Below are positions 54,541-64,000 of a stretch of DNA of 64,000 nucleotides, piece after piece. A program made the translations under genes and the position numbers. The DNA is from Flavobacterium sp. 102. GTDB taxonomy: Bacteria; Bacteroidota; Bacteroidia; Flavobacteriales; Flavobacteriaceae. The stretch lies in assembly GCF_003634615.1 (NCBI RefSeq), contig NZ_RBKX01000001.1, positions 1,054,001-1,118,000 of the forward strand, written 5' to 3'. Position 1 is the stretch's first letter. The number at the start of each line of letters is the position of its first letter. The notes beneath the pieces are model-generated. The model saw only the letters and a list, made by a program, of their open reading frames with translations, made no database searches and was not told the origin of the DNA.

Positions 54541-56961
54541 TTATTTATTGTTCTTTTCTAACTCATCAATCGCTTCATCGGTATGTTCCAAGATATCGAT
54601 AGTGGGTTCGGGTAATTCTTGTTGGTTGGCCAAGGTTTTGTTCAACGTCAATACCAATGATGGTAACAAAACTAAATTCGATAACATTCCGAAGAATAAA
54701 GTCAACGCCACCAAACCACCAAGTGCCACCGTTCCGCCAAAACTTGATAACATAAACACCGAGAATCCAAAAAATAAAATGATAGACGTATAGAACATAC
54801 TCGTCCCCGCATCGTCGAATGTGGCAAACACCGATTTTTTAATTCTCCAGTCGTTTCGTGATAATTCCAAACGATATTGTGCTAAGAATCTCAAAGTATC
54901 ATCGACAGACATTCCGAAAGCAATTCCGAATACCAGTAAAGTTGACGGTTTCAGAGGAATTCCCAAAAAGCCCATCAAACCAGCCGTCATCAACAATGGT
55001 AATAAATTCGGGATGATTGAAACCAAAACCATTTTGAACGAACGAAACATAATTGCAACCAATCCGCCGGTTAGGAAGAAGGCAAATAGCAAGGAAGAAA
55101 GTAAGTTGTCTAACAAATATTTAGTTCCTTTTTGGAATACAGAAGGCTTTCCGGTGATGATGACTTCGTATCGCTCCGAAGGGAAGAGTTTGTCCACTTT
55201 ATTTCGAATATGCGCTTCGATGGCTTCCATTCTTTCACCATTTTCATCTTTGATAAAGGTAGTCATTCTTGCCACGCTTCCATCCGAAGAAATATAGCTT
55301 TTCAGTTGATTATCCTTAGAATTTTTCAGCGAATTTTTGATGTATGGCAGTAAAAACATTTCCTCATTGGGTGAAGGCAAAGTGTAAAAATCGGGATTGC
55401 CGTTATAGTAAGCTTGGTTGAAACTTTTGGCAATATTGACAATCGACAACGGTTTGGAAAGCTCCGGAATATCCGTAATAGTTTGTTCCAAATCTTCCAT
55501 TCTTCTCAGATTGGTCAATTTCATCGCGCCGTTTTTCTTTTTGGTATCAATCATGATTTCCAAGGGCATGACACCGTCAAATTCTTTTTCGAAGAAACGA
55601 ATGTCTTCATAAAAAGTGGTATTTTTCGGCATGTCTTCAATAATACTGCCCGAAACTTTGATTTTACCAATCCCAATAATCCCGAAAACCAACAAACAAA
55701 TGGCCGTGATATAAACACCAATGCGGTTGTATTTTACGGTGTTCACTATCCATTTCAAAAAAGAAGTCAGCGATTCTCTTTCCAAATGACCTAAATGTCT
55801 AGGGATTGGTGAAGGAATATAGCTGAAGAATATTGGAATCAACAACAAACTCAAGGTGTAAATTGCCAAAATATTGATGGTCGTTACGATGCCAAATTCT
55901 CTCAACAAAACGTTATTCGTCGCGATAAACGTTGCAAAACCAACGGCTGTTGTGATATTCGTCATCAAAGTTGCCGTTCCGGTTTTGGTGATTACGCGTT
56001 GCAACGCTTTGGCTTTGTTGGCGTGTTTATGGTATTCCTGATGGTATTTGTTGATAAAGAAAATACAATTCGGTATTCCGATTACAATGACTAACGTTGG
56101 AACTAATGCTGTCAGTACTGTGATTTCATAACCCAAAGCGCCCATAATTCCGAAAGACCACATTACGCCGATAATCACGACGATTAAGGAAATCAATGTC
56201 GCTCGAAACGATCGGAAAAAATAAAAGAAAATGAGAGACGTAATCAACAAAGCCGCACCAATAAACAAACCGATTTCGTCAATAATAGTCTTCGCATTCA
56301 ACGTTCGGATATAAGGCATGCCCGAAGTATGTAACTCAACGTTGGTCGCTTTTTTAAACTTGTCAATCGCCGGGATTAAGTCGTTTAAAACGTAATCTTT
56401 TCGAGCTTTGGTATTGACAATTTTCTTGTCTAAATAAATCGCTGAGCGAATGGCGCCGGTTTTTTTATTGAATAATAAACCTTCGTAGAAAGGCAATTTG
56501 GTGAATAATTCGGTTTGAATTTGCTTCAGATATTGTTCGTCCTGAACTTTACTTTCATCCACCAAAGGTTTCAATTCGAAAGTTTCCAGGGAATCATTTT
56601 TCGTCAGTTTCTGTAAATTATCTACAGAAACCACTAAGGTGACTTCTTTGTGTGACTTGATTTCGGTCATCAAATCACTCCAAGCTTGGTAAACTTTTGG
56701 CGTGAATAGTTTTTTGTCTTTGGTAGCAATAACAATCAGATTGCCTTCTTCGCCAAAGTGATTCAGGAATTTATTGTAGTCAACATTTACCTTGTCATCG
56801 GCCGGAATTAAGTTGGCTTCCGTTTGGGTAAATCGGATGTTTTTCCATTGAAAAGCTAACAGTATTGTAATTAAGATGATACAACCTAAAATAACAATTC
56901 TATTTCTGAGGATTATTCGGGCGATTAATTCCCAAAAACCAATACCTAACAACTTTTTCAT
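54541..56961 (-). CDS. MMPL/RND-superfamily transporter
   Basis: 806 aa from the ATG at 56961 (MKKLLGIGFWELIARIILRN). A TTG eight codons upstream lies inside the promoter box, so it was rejected. Two halves each with a large periplasmic loop and five to six helices: LTALVPTLVIVIGIPNCIFFINKYHQE in the first half and LVFGIAFGMSVDDTLRFLAQYRLEL in the second. The latter is the family's proton-relay segment. Possible lipid or hydrophobic-compound exporter; substrate unknown. Confidence 0.9.
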   Translation of the reverse strand: MKKLLGIGFWELIARIILRNRIVILGCIILITILLAFQWKNIRFTQTEANLIPADDKVNVDYNKFLNHFGEEGNLIVIATKDKKLFTPKVYQAWSDLMTEIKSHKEVTLVVSVDNLQKLTKNDSLETFELKPLVDESKVQDEQYLKQIQTELFTKLPFYEGLLFNKKTGAIRSAIYLDKKIVNTKARKDYVLNDLIPAIDKFKKATNVELHTSGMPYIRTLNAKTIIDEIGLFIGAALLITSLIFFYFFRSFRATLISLIVVIIGVMWSFGIMGALGYEITVLTALVPTLVIVIGIPNCIFFINKYHQEYHKHANKAKALQRVITKTGTATLMTNITTAVGFATFIATNNVLLREFGIVTTINILAIYTLSLLLIPIFFSYIPSPIPRHLGHLERESLTSFLKWIVNTVKYNRIGVYITAICLLVFGIIGIGKIKVSGSIIEDMPKNTTFYEDIRFFEKEFDGVMPLEIMIDTKKKNGAMKLTNLRRMEDLEQTITDIPELSKPLSIVNIAKSFNQAYYNGNPDFYTLPSPNEEMFLLPYIKNSLKNSKDNQLKSYISSDGSVARMTTFIKDENGERMEAIEAHIRNKVDKLFPSERYEVIITGKPSVFQKGTKYLLDNLLSSLLFAFFLTGGLVAIMFRSFKMVLVSIIPNLLPLLMTAGLMGFLGIPLKPSTLLVFGIAFGMSVDDTLRFLAQYRLELSRNDWRIKKSVFATFDDAGTSMFYTSIILFFGFSVFMLSSFGGTVALGGLVALTLFFGMLSNLVLLPSLVLTLNKTLANQQELPEPTIDILEHTDEAIDELEKNNK

Positions 56962-56979
56962 AAAACCTAAAATGGGTTG

Positions 56980-56987
56980 CAAAGGTA
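56980..56987 (-). promoter_or_regulatory. Candidate -7 box for the MMPL transporter gene
   Basis: Minus-strand TACCTTTG matches TAnnTTTG and overlaps a possible TTG start at 56982, leaving the ATG at 56961 as the translatable start. Confidence 0.5.
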
Positions 56988-57145
56988 ATCAAAACCTTAA
57001 AATTTTTAGGCTGATTAATACAAAGATTTGCTTAATTTAATGACGATTTACAAATGAGATTTAAATAATTGTTATCAGCTGAAAAAAATCAAAAAAAATA
57101 GCCGACTTTTTAGCATCTTTGTAAGCATAATTACAGCACAACTGA

Positions 57146-59416
57146 ATGAGGAATCTAAAAAACACTTTATTTTATTTATTCATAACCGGTGGTTTTGGCT
57201 ACTTGATGTACTGGATCATTGAGCAAGGAAAATCGTTGGAAGTTGGCAGGAAAATTGTCTCGCCATCATCGACTGATAGCCAATGGATTCAGTTTTTGTC
57301 TTCTCTGTTTCACAATTTGCAGCATCCGTTAGCGATGTTACTTTTCCAAATTATTACCATTGTTTTAGTCGCCAGAATTTTTGGATGGATTTTCAGAAAG
57401 ATTGGGCAACCTTCCGTTATTGGTGAAATCATAGCCGGAATTGCGCTCGGACCATCTTTATTCGGATTGTATTTTCCTGAAATGAAAGAAGCCTTGTTCC
57501 CGTTGGAATCATTGGGCAATCTCCAAATGTTGAGCCAAGTAGGTTTGATTTTATTCATGTTTGTCATCGGAATGGAATTGGATTTGAAGGTTTTGAAAAA
57601 CAAAGCCAACGACGCCGTTGTAATTAGTCATGCCAGTATCGTAATTCCGTTTGCTTTAGGAATTGGGTTGTCTTATTTTATTTACCACCAATTTGCTCCG
57701 GCCGGTGTTGAATTTTTGGCTTTCAGTTTGTTTATGGGAATTGCGATGAGTATTACGGCATTTCCGGTTTTAGCGCGAATTGTACAAGAACGAGGCATTC
57801 ACAAAACCCGATTGGGGACTATTGTCATTACTTGTGCGGCAGCTGATGATATCACCGCATGGTGTATTTTGGCAGTGGTTATCGCCATCGTAAAAGCCGG
57901 AAGTTTTGTGAGTTCTTTATACGTAATTGGTCTGGCCATTGTATATGTTTTGGGGATGCTTTTTGTAGTGAAACCGTTTTTAAAACGCGTTGGTGATTTA
58001 TACGCCAAAAAAGACAACATTAAGAAATCAGTAGTTGCTATCTTTCTTCTTACCTTGATTGTTTCGGCTTATGTAACGGAAGTGATTGGTATTCACGCGT
58101 TGTTTGGTGCTTTTATGATGGGTGCGATTATGCCGGATATATCCAAATTCAGAAATATTTTTATTGAAAAAGTAGAAGATCTTGCCGTGATTTTACTTTT
58201 GCCATTGTTCTTTGTTTTTACGGGTTTGCGCACAGAAATAGGTTTGATTAATGAGCCTTATTTGTGGAAAGTAACGGGTTGCATTATTGCAGTAGCCGTA
58301 GTAGGTAAGTTCTTTGGAAGCGCTTTGGCCGCAAGATTTGTTGGTCAAAGTTGGCGCGATAGTTTTACCATCGGTGCTCTGATGAACACGCGTGGATTAA
58401 TGGAGTTAGTAGTGTTGAATATTGGGTACGAATTAGGAGTGCTTTCGCCGAAAATATTCACGATGATGGTGATCATGGCTTTGGTGACCACCTTTATGAC
58501 TGGACCGGCATTGGATATTATCAATTATATTTTCAAGACAAAAGACATTATTATTCCGTCGGAAGTGAAAAAGAATTCGAAGTTTAAAATTCTGATTTCC
58601 TTTGGTAACAACGAAAAAGGGAAGTCGCTTTTACGTTTGGCCAATAGTTTGGTAAAAGGACAACCGGAAGCATCAAATGTAACGGCTATGCACTTGACCA
58701 TGAGTGACGAAATGCACGCGTTTAACATCGAAGAATACGAAAAGGAAACTTTCGAACCTATAGTCAAAGAGTCTAAAAAGCTCAACCAAGAAATTACGAC
58801 CATTTTCAAAGCAACCGGAGATATTGAAACCGATATTGCCGATGTAGCTTTGCAAGGAAAATATGATTTGGTTTTGGTTGGTTTAGGAAAGTCGATTTTT
58901 GAAGGAACGATTCTAGGGAAAGTGCTTGGGTTTACTTCTCGAATCATCAATCCGGACCGATTACTCGATAAATTTACAGGAAAAGAAGGACTGTTTGAAA
59001 ACTCGCCTTTTGACGAAAGAACGCGTTTGATTATTTCTAAAACCAAAACACCACTAGGCATTTTAATCGATAAAGATTTACAAAAAGTCAATAAAATTTT
59101 TGTTGGAATTTATAGTGTTGGTGACGTTTTTCTGGTAGATTATGTACAAAGACTGATGCAAAACAACAACGCTCAAGTCACTATTTTAGACAATAACGAC
59201 CATACCCAAAACAATTTTCTTATCCAGAATTCTTTGGAAACTTTGGAACAAAAATACGGTGATAAATTTGATGTTTTCCAACCTAAACAAGTTACCAAAC
59301 CTTTTTTAGCAGAACAAGATTTGTTGATTTTTAGTTTAGAAACTTGGAAGAAGTTGGTTGAAGATGAGGTTTCTTGGTTACAAGATATTCCTTCGGTGTT
59401 GATTATTAAGCCTTAA
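57146..59416 (+). CDS. Cation:proton antiporter (CPA2 family) with UspA-like tail
   Basis: 756 aa. N-terminal region of about 12 helices (PSVIGEIIAGIALGPSLFGLYFP; FVIGMELDLKVLKNKA; ITCAAADDITAWCILAVVIAI), the classic Na+/H+ or K+/H+ antiporter fold. A cytoplasmic C-terminal part from about 470 has two Rossmann-like UspA halves (KFKILISFGNNEKGKSLLRLANSL; YDLVLVGLGKSIFEG). Ion specificity cannot be told. Its last 39 bp overlap the convergent lipoprotein gene. Confidence 0.92.
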   Translation: MRNLKNTLFYLFITGGFGYLMYWIIEQGKSLEVGRKIVSPSSTDSQWIQFLSSLFHNLQHPLAMLLFQIITIVLVARIFGWIFRKIGQPSVIGEIIAGIALGPSLFGLYFPEMKEALFPLESLGNLQMLSQVGLILFMFVIGMELDLKVLKNKANDAVVISHASIVIPFALGIGLSYFIYHQFAPAGVEFLAFSLFMGIAMSITAFPVLARIVQERGIHKTRLGTIVITCAAADDITAWCILAVVIAIVKAGSFVSSLYVIGLAIVYVLGMLFVVKPFLKRVGDLYAKKDNIKKSVVAIFLLTLIVSAYVTEVIGIHALFGAFMMGAIMPDISKFRNIFIEKVEDLAVILLLPLFFVFTGLRTEIGLINEPYLWKVTGCIIAVAVVGKFFGSALAARFVGQSWRDSFTIGALMNTRGLMELVVLNIGYELGVLSPKIFTMMVIMALVTTFMTGPALDIINYIFKTKDIIIPSEVKKNSKFKILISFGNNEKGKSLLRLANSLVKGQPEASNVTAMHLTMSDEMHAFNIEEYEKETFEPIVKESKKLNQEITTIFKATGDIETDIADVALQGKYDLVLVGLGKSIFEGTILGKVLGFTSRIINPDRLLDKFTGKEGLFENSPFDERTRLIISKTKTPLGILIDKDLQKVNKIFVGIYSVGDVFLVDYVQRLMQNNNAQVTILDNNDHTQNNFLIQNSLETLEQKYGDKFDVFQPKQVTKPFLAEQDLLIFSLETWKKLVEDEVSWLQDIPSVLIIKP

Positions 59417-60034
59417 TTGTTTTAGCTCCTTTTTTTTAGGCATATCCAATTCTTCACCTGCACAATCAACAAACTCTGAATCCGCTAATGGTTTCAATCC
59501 TATTTCAATCCTAGCGAGATTGGTTGTTTCTTTAGTTTGTATGCATGGTTTCCCAAATTGAGATCCATAAAAAACACGACGGTTTTCTTTGTTTTTACTT
59601 TTGGTCCAATAATACTTATCAAGGATGTCGGCAAAGTTTTCTTTTTTAAGAAGACCTTTTTTGACTTCGCCTAAAAAAAGGTCAAAATACTCTTGCTCGT
59701 TAACAAGTCTGTGCGGATTGTGTAGCAATACAGAAAATGCGGCCATTTTAACACTTTCTCTCTTGTAATTACTTTTGCCCAATAAATTCTCATTAGGAAA
59801 TCCATTTTGGCGTGTAAAAGCAACAATTCTATTAAAATTAAACGTGTCAATGCTTTGAATCATTTTCATTTTGTCCTTAAAGCCACTCGATAATCTTATT
59901 CCTTGGTCTGAACCATAAATTTGGGACAATTCAAAAGACAAACTATCTTTAATGGAAGTGTTTTTGTCAGCAATAACGGTGTTTGTTTTACAGGAAGCCA
60001 ATGCCAATATTAAAATTAAAAAATAGTATTTCAT
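59378..60034 (-). CDS. Hypothetical lipoprotein
   Basis: 218 aa from the ATG at 60034, which places the lipobox LASC at residue 16 (MKYYFLILILALASCKTN); the upstream ATG at 60058 would move it to residue 24. The rest is helical and polar, with a C-terminal basic tail (KKKELKQLRLNNQHRRNIL) encoded antisense to the end of the antiporter gene. It is downstream of the DUF5686 gene. Function unknown. Confidence 0.72.
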   Translation of the reverse strand: MKYYFLILILALASCKTNTVIADKNTSIKDSLSFELSQIYGSDQGIRLSSGFKDKMKMIQSIDTFNFNRIVAFTRQNGFPNENLLGKSNYKRESVKMAAFSVLLHNPHRLVNEQEYFDLFLGEVKKGLLKKENFADILDKYYWTKSKNKENRRVFYGSQFGKPCIQTKETTNLARIEIGLKPLADSEFVDCAGEELDMPKKKELKQLRLNNQHRRNIL

Positions 60035-60063
60035 GCTTGAACTATTGTTGATATTCATTAAAA

Positions 60064-62550
60064 TTAAAACCCTAAATCCAATACAAAACTCACTTTAATA
60101 GCAATATTGTCTTCAAATCGCTGTAGTTGATTTGGACCATAACGGTAAAATCCGGTCAAACCAAAACCTTTGTAAATTTGGTTTAATTCGATGCCCGATT
60201 CAAAAAAGCCTTCGTTTAAAGTTTTGTATTCTATGCCAATGTGATCTTCCGGATTTTTCATATTTCCCCAAGCCATTCGTGTTACCAAAACCAAAGAAGG
60301 TTTTACTTTTTTGAACAATTCCACGCGTTTAAATCCGTGCTTGAATTGCAACATCACAAATTCACTTGAGAAAAATTCATTGAAATACATCGTTTCAAAA
60401 CTGTTTTTCCCCGAAATGGTTATTCTTTGCAGCAAATTGTCTTTGGTCAAATTATTCGGCGAAGTATTGTACAAATGTGTCAATGGAATCGAACCAAAAA
60501 CATAACCAGCTTGTACTAAAACAGCCGATTTTTGCCCATTAAGGTATTTCTTTTCATAGTCAATTCGGGCGTCTATTTTGCTGAATTCAAAGTCGTTGTT
60601 GAAGAAGTTTGACAGTGATTTGGTAAATTGAAACGTAAATTTCGGGTAGCGTTTTTCAAACTCAATTTTACCATTTGGTGTTTGCATATAATCGCTAAAT
60701 GGATTCCATTGTATCGAAACCATAGCCGAAGTCATGGTAAATCTGCGGTATATTTTGTCTTCGTAAATAAAAGTGTAGTCAAACAAAGGCGTAATATCGC
60801 TTTGGGTAATTTGCCAGATGCTTTCAGTTTTGGGAATGATTTTGGTTTCGATAAAAGCACGCCAAGTTTGGTGGTTGTAAAACGTACTAATGTTAATCGG
60901 ACGCGGATCATAAAGCTTAAAAACACGTTTGTCAATGGCAAAATTAGTACTCGCAATCTCACGTACATCATCGGTAAAAGTACCGCCAATCCATGAGTTA
61001 GAAAAGTTACCAACGCGAATCGCTCCGCCCAAATGGTATTTAGTGTCTTCATCTTTTAAACCATAAGCACTATAACCTTCTAAACGAAATCTTCTGGAAA
61101 ATTGCTCATTGGTTACACCGCCAATTCCCAAACGAAAACCTTCATAATTATTATAACTCAGCAAATAACGCAAGTCAAAATCAAAAGGGCCAAAAGGAAC
61201 ATAACCGTTGATGATTTTTCGACCAAATTTGATCTTCTTTTCAATTTTTTCTTTGGTCACAACACTGTCTAAAACTACATACGTTCGTTCACTGCGAATA
61301 TCCAAACTGTCTTTTCGGTTTTCACTCCAAAAGGTTTCCTCTCGGTTATTGGCATTGGGTTTAACATCAATCGCAATATTTGATTTTCTGATTTTTAAAT
61401 CGTTGTTGATTTGCAACTCGTAGATTTGCATTTCAGAAGAAAGGTAAGTGAAATCAGAAGCATTTTTTTTCGAATTGGACTCGTCATCCTCTGCGGCAAA
61501 TTCTATTCGACCATTCAAAATAGCGGTTGGTTCTTTGCTCTTCCCTTTGATGATTTTGAAGTTTTTCTTGTTGGGAAACCAAAGATTTTCTTTCGCTAAA
61601 TAATCAAACTCATGAATGCCGGTAATATCTAAAACACCGCGAATACGCATTACCGCTTTAGCAATAGCGAAGTTTTCTTTGTCAATATAAAGCAAGCCTT
61701 CTAAACCTTTGTGGCTGATTTTGTTTTTGAAATAAACCACCACCACAATGCGATTGCTAATAGCTATAGTGTCCAAAATCTTATAGCGGTATTCTTTTTC
61801 TGCCTTGTTTGAAATCGGGCTTTTGTACTTGGTTTCAAAAAGTTCGTATTTGTCGTCATAAATAGAAGCCGACTGCAAACCGAAACCTAAAAGTTCATAA
61901 ATAGGTTCTTTAAAACCTGCCATTTTGGTGGCTATAATGGTTTCTTTGAGAATGGGTTTTTTAAATTGAAAAAGAGAGACTTTTTCGGTTAAGAATAAGT
62001 GCTGCTTATCGATTATTTTTTTGAATTTATAAGCAGCCGAATCAATTTTAGCGATTTTATCTTTGGTTGCAGCATTGACAAAAACAGTATCAATTTTGCC
62101 CGAAATAGAATCAGGATTGGCAGTTACCAATAATTTATTATACGTTTTATATTGAAAAGTATTGAGTTTTTTTTCGGGATTGTTGGCCTCTTTTTGTCTG
62201 ATTACCTTTTTGATAATGCTGTTGGCCGGATTTTCACGGGATAAAACTACTTCTTTCAGTTCGTCTGTTTTTGGCGAAAGCCTAATGTTGAAGTACGTTT
62301 TTTTTTCAAAAAGCGAAATAGTCTGTGAAGCATAGCCAACATAAGAAATGGTAAGTGCTTCCGGTTGCGATGTCAAATCCAAATGAAATTTTCCATCGAC
62401 ATCAGTTATCGTTGCCGTGCCATTTCCGGTGGTGATGTTTGCAAAGGGTAAGGGTTTTTTATTTTCCGCATCTTTAACCACGCCATTGACTTGAAATTGA
62501 GCCTGAAGCGATAGGGTGAAGAAAGAAAAGAAAATTAGCAGTTGCTTCAT
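60064..62550 (-). CDS. DUF5686 / carboxypeptidase-regulatory-like outer-membrane protein
   Basis: 828 aa. Signal peptide (MKQLLIFFSFFTLSLQAQ), N-terminal carboxypeptidase-regulatory-like beta-sandwich (NGVVKDAENKKPLPFANITTGNGTATITDVDGKFHLDL). The rest is the DUF5686 family body, ending in an outer-membrane barrel (PSLVLVTRMAWGNMKNPEDHIGIEYKTL, GFGLTGFYRYGP) with a terminal SFVLDLGF. Common in Bacteroidota; role unknown. It follows frr. Confidence 0.86.
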   Translation of the reverse strand: MKQLLIFFSFFTLSLQAQFQVNGVVKDAENKKPLPFANITTGNGTATITDVDGKFHLDLTSQPEALTISYVGYASQTISLFEKKTYFNIRLSPKTDELKEVVLSRENPANSIIKKVIRQKEANNPEKKLNTFQYKTYNKLLVTANPDSISGKIDTVFVNAATKDKIAKIDSAAYKFKKIIDKQHLFLTEKVSLFQFKKPILKETIIATKMAGFKEPIYELLGFGLQSASIYDDKYELFETKYKSPISNKAEKEYRYKILDTIAISNRIVVVVYFKNKISHKGLEGLLYIDKENFAIAKAVMRIRGVLDITGIHEFDYLAKENLWFPNKKNFKIIKGKSKEPTAILNGRIEFAAEDDESNSKKNASDFTYLSSEMQIYELQINNDLKIRKSNIAIDVKPNANNREETFWSENRKDSLDIRSERTYVVLDSVVTKEKIEKKIKFGRKIINGYVPFGPFDFDLRYLLSYNNYEGFRLGIGGVTNEQFSRRFRLEGYSAYGLKDEDTKYHLGGAIRVGNFSNSWIGGTFTDDVREIASTNFAIDKRVFKLYDPRPINISTFYNHQTWRAFIETKIIPKTESIWQITQSDITPLFDYTFIYEDKIYRRFTMTSAMVSIQWNPFSDYMQTPNGKIEFEKRYPKFTFQFTKSLSNFFNNDFEFSKIDARIDYEKKYLNGQKSAVLVQAGYVFGSIPLTHLYNTSPNNLTKDNLLQRITISGKNSFETMYFNEFFSSEFVMLQFKHGFKRVELFKKVKPSLVLVTRMAWGNMKNPEDHIGIEYKTLNEGFFESGIELNQIYKGFGLTGFYRYGPNQLQRFEDNIAIKVSFVLDLGF

Positions 62551-62590
62551 TTGAAAGGGATTGGCACAATCGCTTACAAAAATAGGAATA

Positions 62591-62615
62591 AAAAAATCCG
62601 TACGAGACGGATTTT
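62591..62615 (-). terminator. frr terminator
   Basis: Stem aaaatccgt / acggatttt (62593-62601 and 62607-62615) around acgag's loop gives a minus-strand hairpin followed by T residues, 20 bp after the frr stop. Confidence 0.82.
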
Positions 62616-62634
62616 AATATTGAATTAACAAAAG

Positions 62635-63195
62635 TTACACTTTCATGATTTCGGCTTCTTTAACAGCCAAATGTTCATCAATTTTTCTGATGAATGCATC
62701 GGTTAGTTTTTGAACATCGTCTTCAGCGGTTTTACAAATGTCTTCTGAAGTTCCGTCTTTCTCTAATTTTTTGATATCAGTGTTGGCATCTTTACGCGCA
62801 TTTCTGATTCCGATTTTGGCGTCTTCTGCTTCTGCTTTGGCTTGTTTTACCAAGTCGCGTCTTCTTTCTTCGGTCAAAGCGGGAACACTGATGATGATGT
62901 TATCACCATTGTTCATTGGGTTAAACCCAAGATTAGCAATCATAATTGCTTTCTCAATTGGGTGCAACATATTTTTTTCCCAAGGCGTAACCGTAATCGT
63001 TCTTGCATCGGGCACATTGATGTTGGCTACCTGAGACAGTGGCGTTTGTGAACCATAATAATCTACAAAAACACCGCCTAACATTTGAGGCGTAGCTTTT
63101 CCGGCGCGGATGTTTAAAAATTCTTTTTCTAAATGCGCAATAGAACCTTCCATTGATTCTTTTGTGCTGTCTAAAATAAATTCAATTTCTTCCAT
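62635..63195 (-). CDS. frr: Ribosome recycling factor
   Basis: Splits post-termination ribosomes together with EF-G. 186 aa, normal length. N-terminal three-helix part with ...LEKEFLNIRAGKATPQMLGGVFVDYYGSQTPLSQVANINVPDARTITVTPWEKNMLHPIEKAI and the C-terminal helix ...KQAKAEAEDAKIGIRNARKDANTDIKKLEKD are both typical. It lies 78 bp after pyrH. Confidence 0.98.
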   Translation of the reverse strand: MEEIEFILDSTKESMEGSIAHLEKEFLNIRAGKATPQMLGGVFVDYYGSQTPLSQVANINVPDARTITVTPWEKNMLHPIEKAIMIANLGFNPMNNGDNIIISVPALTEERRRDLVKQAKAEAEDAKIGIRNARKDANTDIKKLEKDGTSEDICKTAEDDVQKLTDAFIRKIDEHLAVKEAEIMKV

Positions 63196-63212
63196 TTTCT
63201 GATTTAGATTTT

Positions 63213-63243
63213 TAGATAGTTAGACTGACTTAGATAGTTAGAC
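63213..63243. repeat. Direct repeat tagatagttagac in the pyrH-frr gap
   Basis: The 13-mer occurs at 63213-63225 and 63231-63243 (18-bp period) and is followed by related ctaat words up to 63270. Same class of short-phrase linker as at 4.6, 17.3, 46.6 and 53.0 kb. Confidence 0.8.
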
Positions 63244-63273
63244 CTTTCTAATAATCTAATAAGTCTAATTGGT

Positions 63274-63981
63274 CTATATTTTAACTACAGTTCCTATATT
63301 TTCGCCTTCGCAAATTTTCAATAAATTTCCTTTTTGATTCATATCGAATACTACGATTGGCAACTCATTTTCTTGGCTTAAAGTGAAAGCCGTTGAATCC
63401 ATTACGTTCAATCCTTTTTTGATGACATCATCAAAACTGATACTTTCAAATTTCACCGCATTGGCATTTTTTTCAGGATCAGAATCGTAGATTCCGTCAA
63501 CGCGAGTTCCTTTCAAAATCACATCGGCATGGACTTCAACGCCGCGTAAAACAGCCGCAGTATCAGTGGTAAAGTAGGGATTTCCTGTTCCGGCTCCGAA
63601 GATTACGATTCTGCCTTTTTCCAGGTGACGAACTGCTCTTCTTTTGATATAGGGTTCAGCGATGGCTTCGATTTTTAAAGCCGTTTGCAAACGGGTTAGC
63701 ATTCCTTTGTCTTCCAAAGCGCCTTGTAAAGCCATTCCGTTAATAACGGTAGCCAACATTCCCATATAATCGCCTTGCACTCTGTCCATACCATTGCTGG
63801 CACCGGCAACTCCTCTAAAAATATTTCCACCACCAATAACGATGGCAATTTCTACGCCTTTAGAATGTATTTCTTTAATCTCTTCGGCATATTCGGCTAA
63901 GCGTTTTGGATCAATCCCGTATTGTCTGTCGCCCATGAGCGCTTCACCACTTAGTTTTAGAAGAATCCTTTTGTATTTCAT
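63274..63981 (-). CDS. pyrH: UMP kinase
   Basis: Phosphorylates UMP to UDP; amino-acid-kinase fold, 235 aa. Signatures: [12 protein letters not shown] at the N-terminus, [23 protein letters not shown] and [35 protein letters not shown]. The start is 19 bp from the right edge. pyrH-frr pairing is the normal bacterial order. Confidence 0.97.
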   Translation of the reverse strand: MKYKRILLKLSGEALMGDRQYGIDPKRLAEYAEEIKEIHSKGVEIAIVIGGGNIFRGVAGASNGMDRVQGDYMGMLATVINGMALQGALEDKGMLTRLQTALKIEAIAEPYIKRRAVRHLEKGRIVIFGAGTGNPYFTTDTAAVLRGVEVHADVILKGTRVDGIYDSDPEKNANAVKFESISFDDVIKKGLNVMDSTAFTLSQENELPIVVFDMNQKGNLLKICEGENIGTVVKI

Positions 63982-64000
63982 TCCCGTTTATTTTTGTTTG

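Noticed and set aside
54821..55297. 158-codon plus-strand ORF opposite the MMPL gene
   Set aside because: Antisense shadow with no recognisable features.
58525..59091. 188-codon minus-strand ORF opposite the antiporter
   Set aside because: Antisense shadow; serine-rich, no signal or domain.

Overview
The window is a stretch of a flavobacterial chromosome (Bacteroidota, most likely Flavobacterium or a close relative). The evidence is low GC, Bacteroidota promoters (TTG, about 20 bp, TAnnTTTG), proteins with type IX secretion (T9SS) sorting tails, and family-level matches such as DUF5686, a short NuoG and TPR-CHAT proteins. No phage, transposase, integrase, CRISPR array or plasmid gene was seen.

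Layout. (1) 1-9.7 kb, minus strand: complex I operon nuoA-B-C-D-E-F-[four-helix-bundle gene]-G-H-I-J-K-L, cut by the left edge inside nuoL; NuoG is a short form. (2) 9.8-13.8 kb: cold-shock gene, aspS, a TlpA-type thioredoxin lipid-free secreted protein and a MORN-like secreted protein. (3) 13.8-20.4 kb, minus: tetR-tolC-adaptor-RND efflux operon with a candidate operator. (4) 20.6-27.3 kb: polyprenyl synthase, small unknown genes, an outer-membrane barrel, then sucA and sucB. (5) 27.3-32.8 kb: an accessory block (membrane AraC-type regulator and three secreted proteins) bracketed by a 75-bp direct repeat that duplicates the 3' end of sucB and its 3' hairpins; then an MFS transporter. (6) 34.3-46.6 kb: a giant Calx-beta T9SS adhesin; a tight three-gene operon of PKD/beta-barrel protein, TPR-CHAT (caspase-like) protein and retropepsin-like protease; two lipoproteins and a small secreted protein, each preceded by the same 32-nt bipartite promoter-like motif; and, divergently, an ECF sigma factor with a membrane TPR protein. 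(7) 46.7-64 kb: housekeeping genes (tatD, acyltransferase, ansA, tRNA-Ser, PorT-like barrel, rpoN, asnS, MMPL transporter, cation/proton antiporter, DUF5686 protein, frr, pyrH).

The best candidate for an undescribed system is region 6. Four copies of GGGTAaCAAA-N13-TTGATATAA with fixed geometry sit beside an ECF sigma gene, which suggests a small envelope regulon next to two different predicted proteases (CHAT and retropepsin). Second is the sucB-end duplication bracketing a 5.5-kb accessory block. Third is a tandem 106-bp structured repeat after tRNA-Ser with no coding capacity. Start codons were moved inward from the longest possible ORF wherever a promoter box or a signal peptide supports it.
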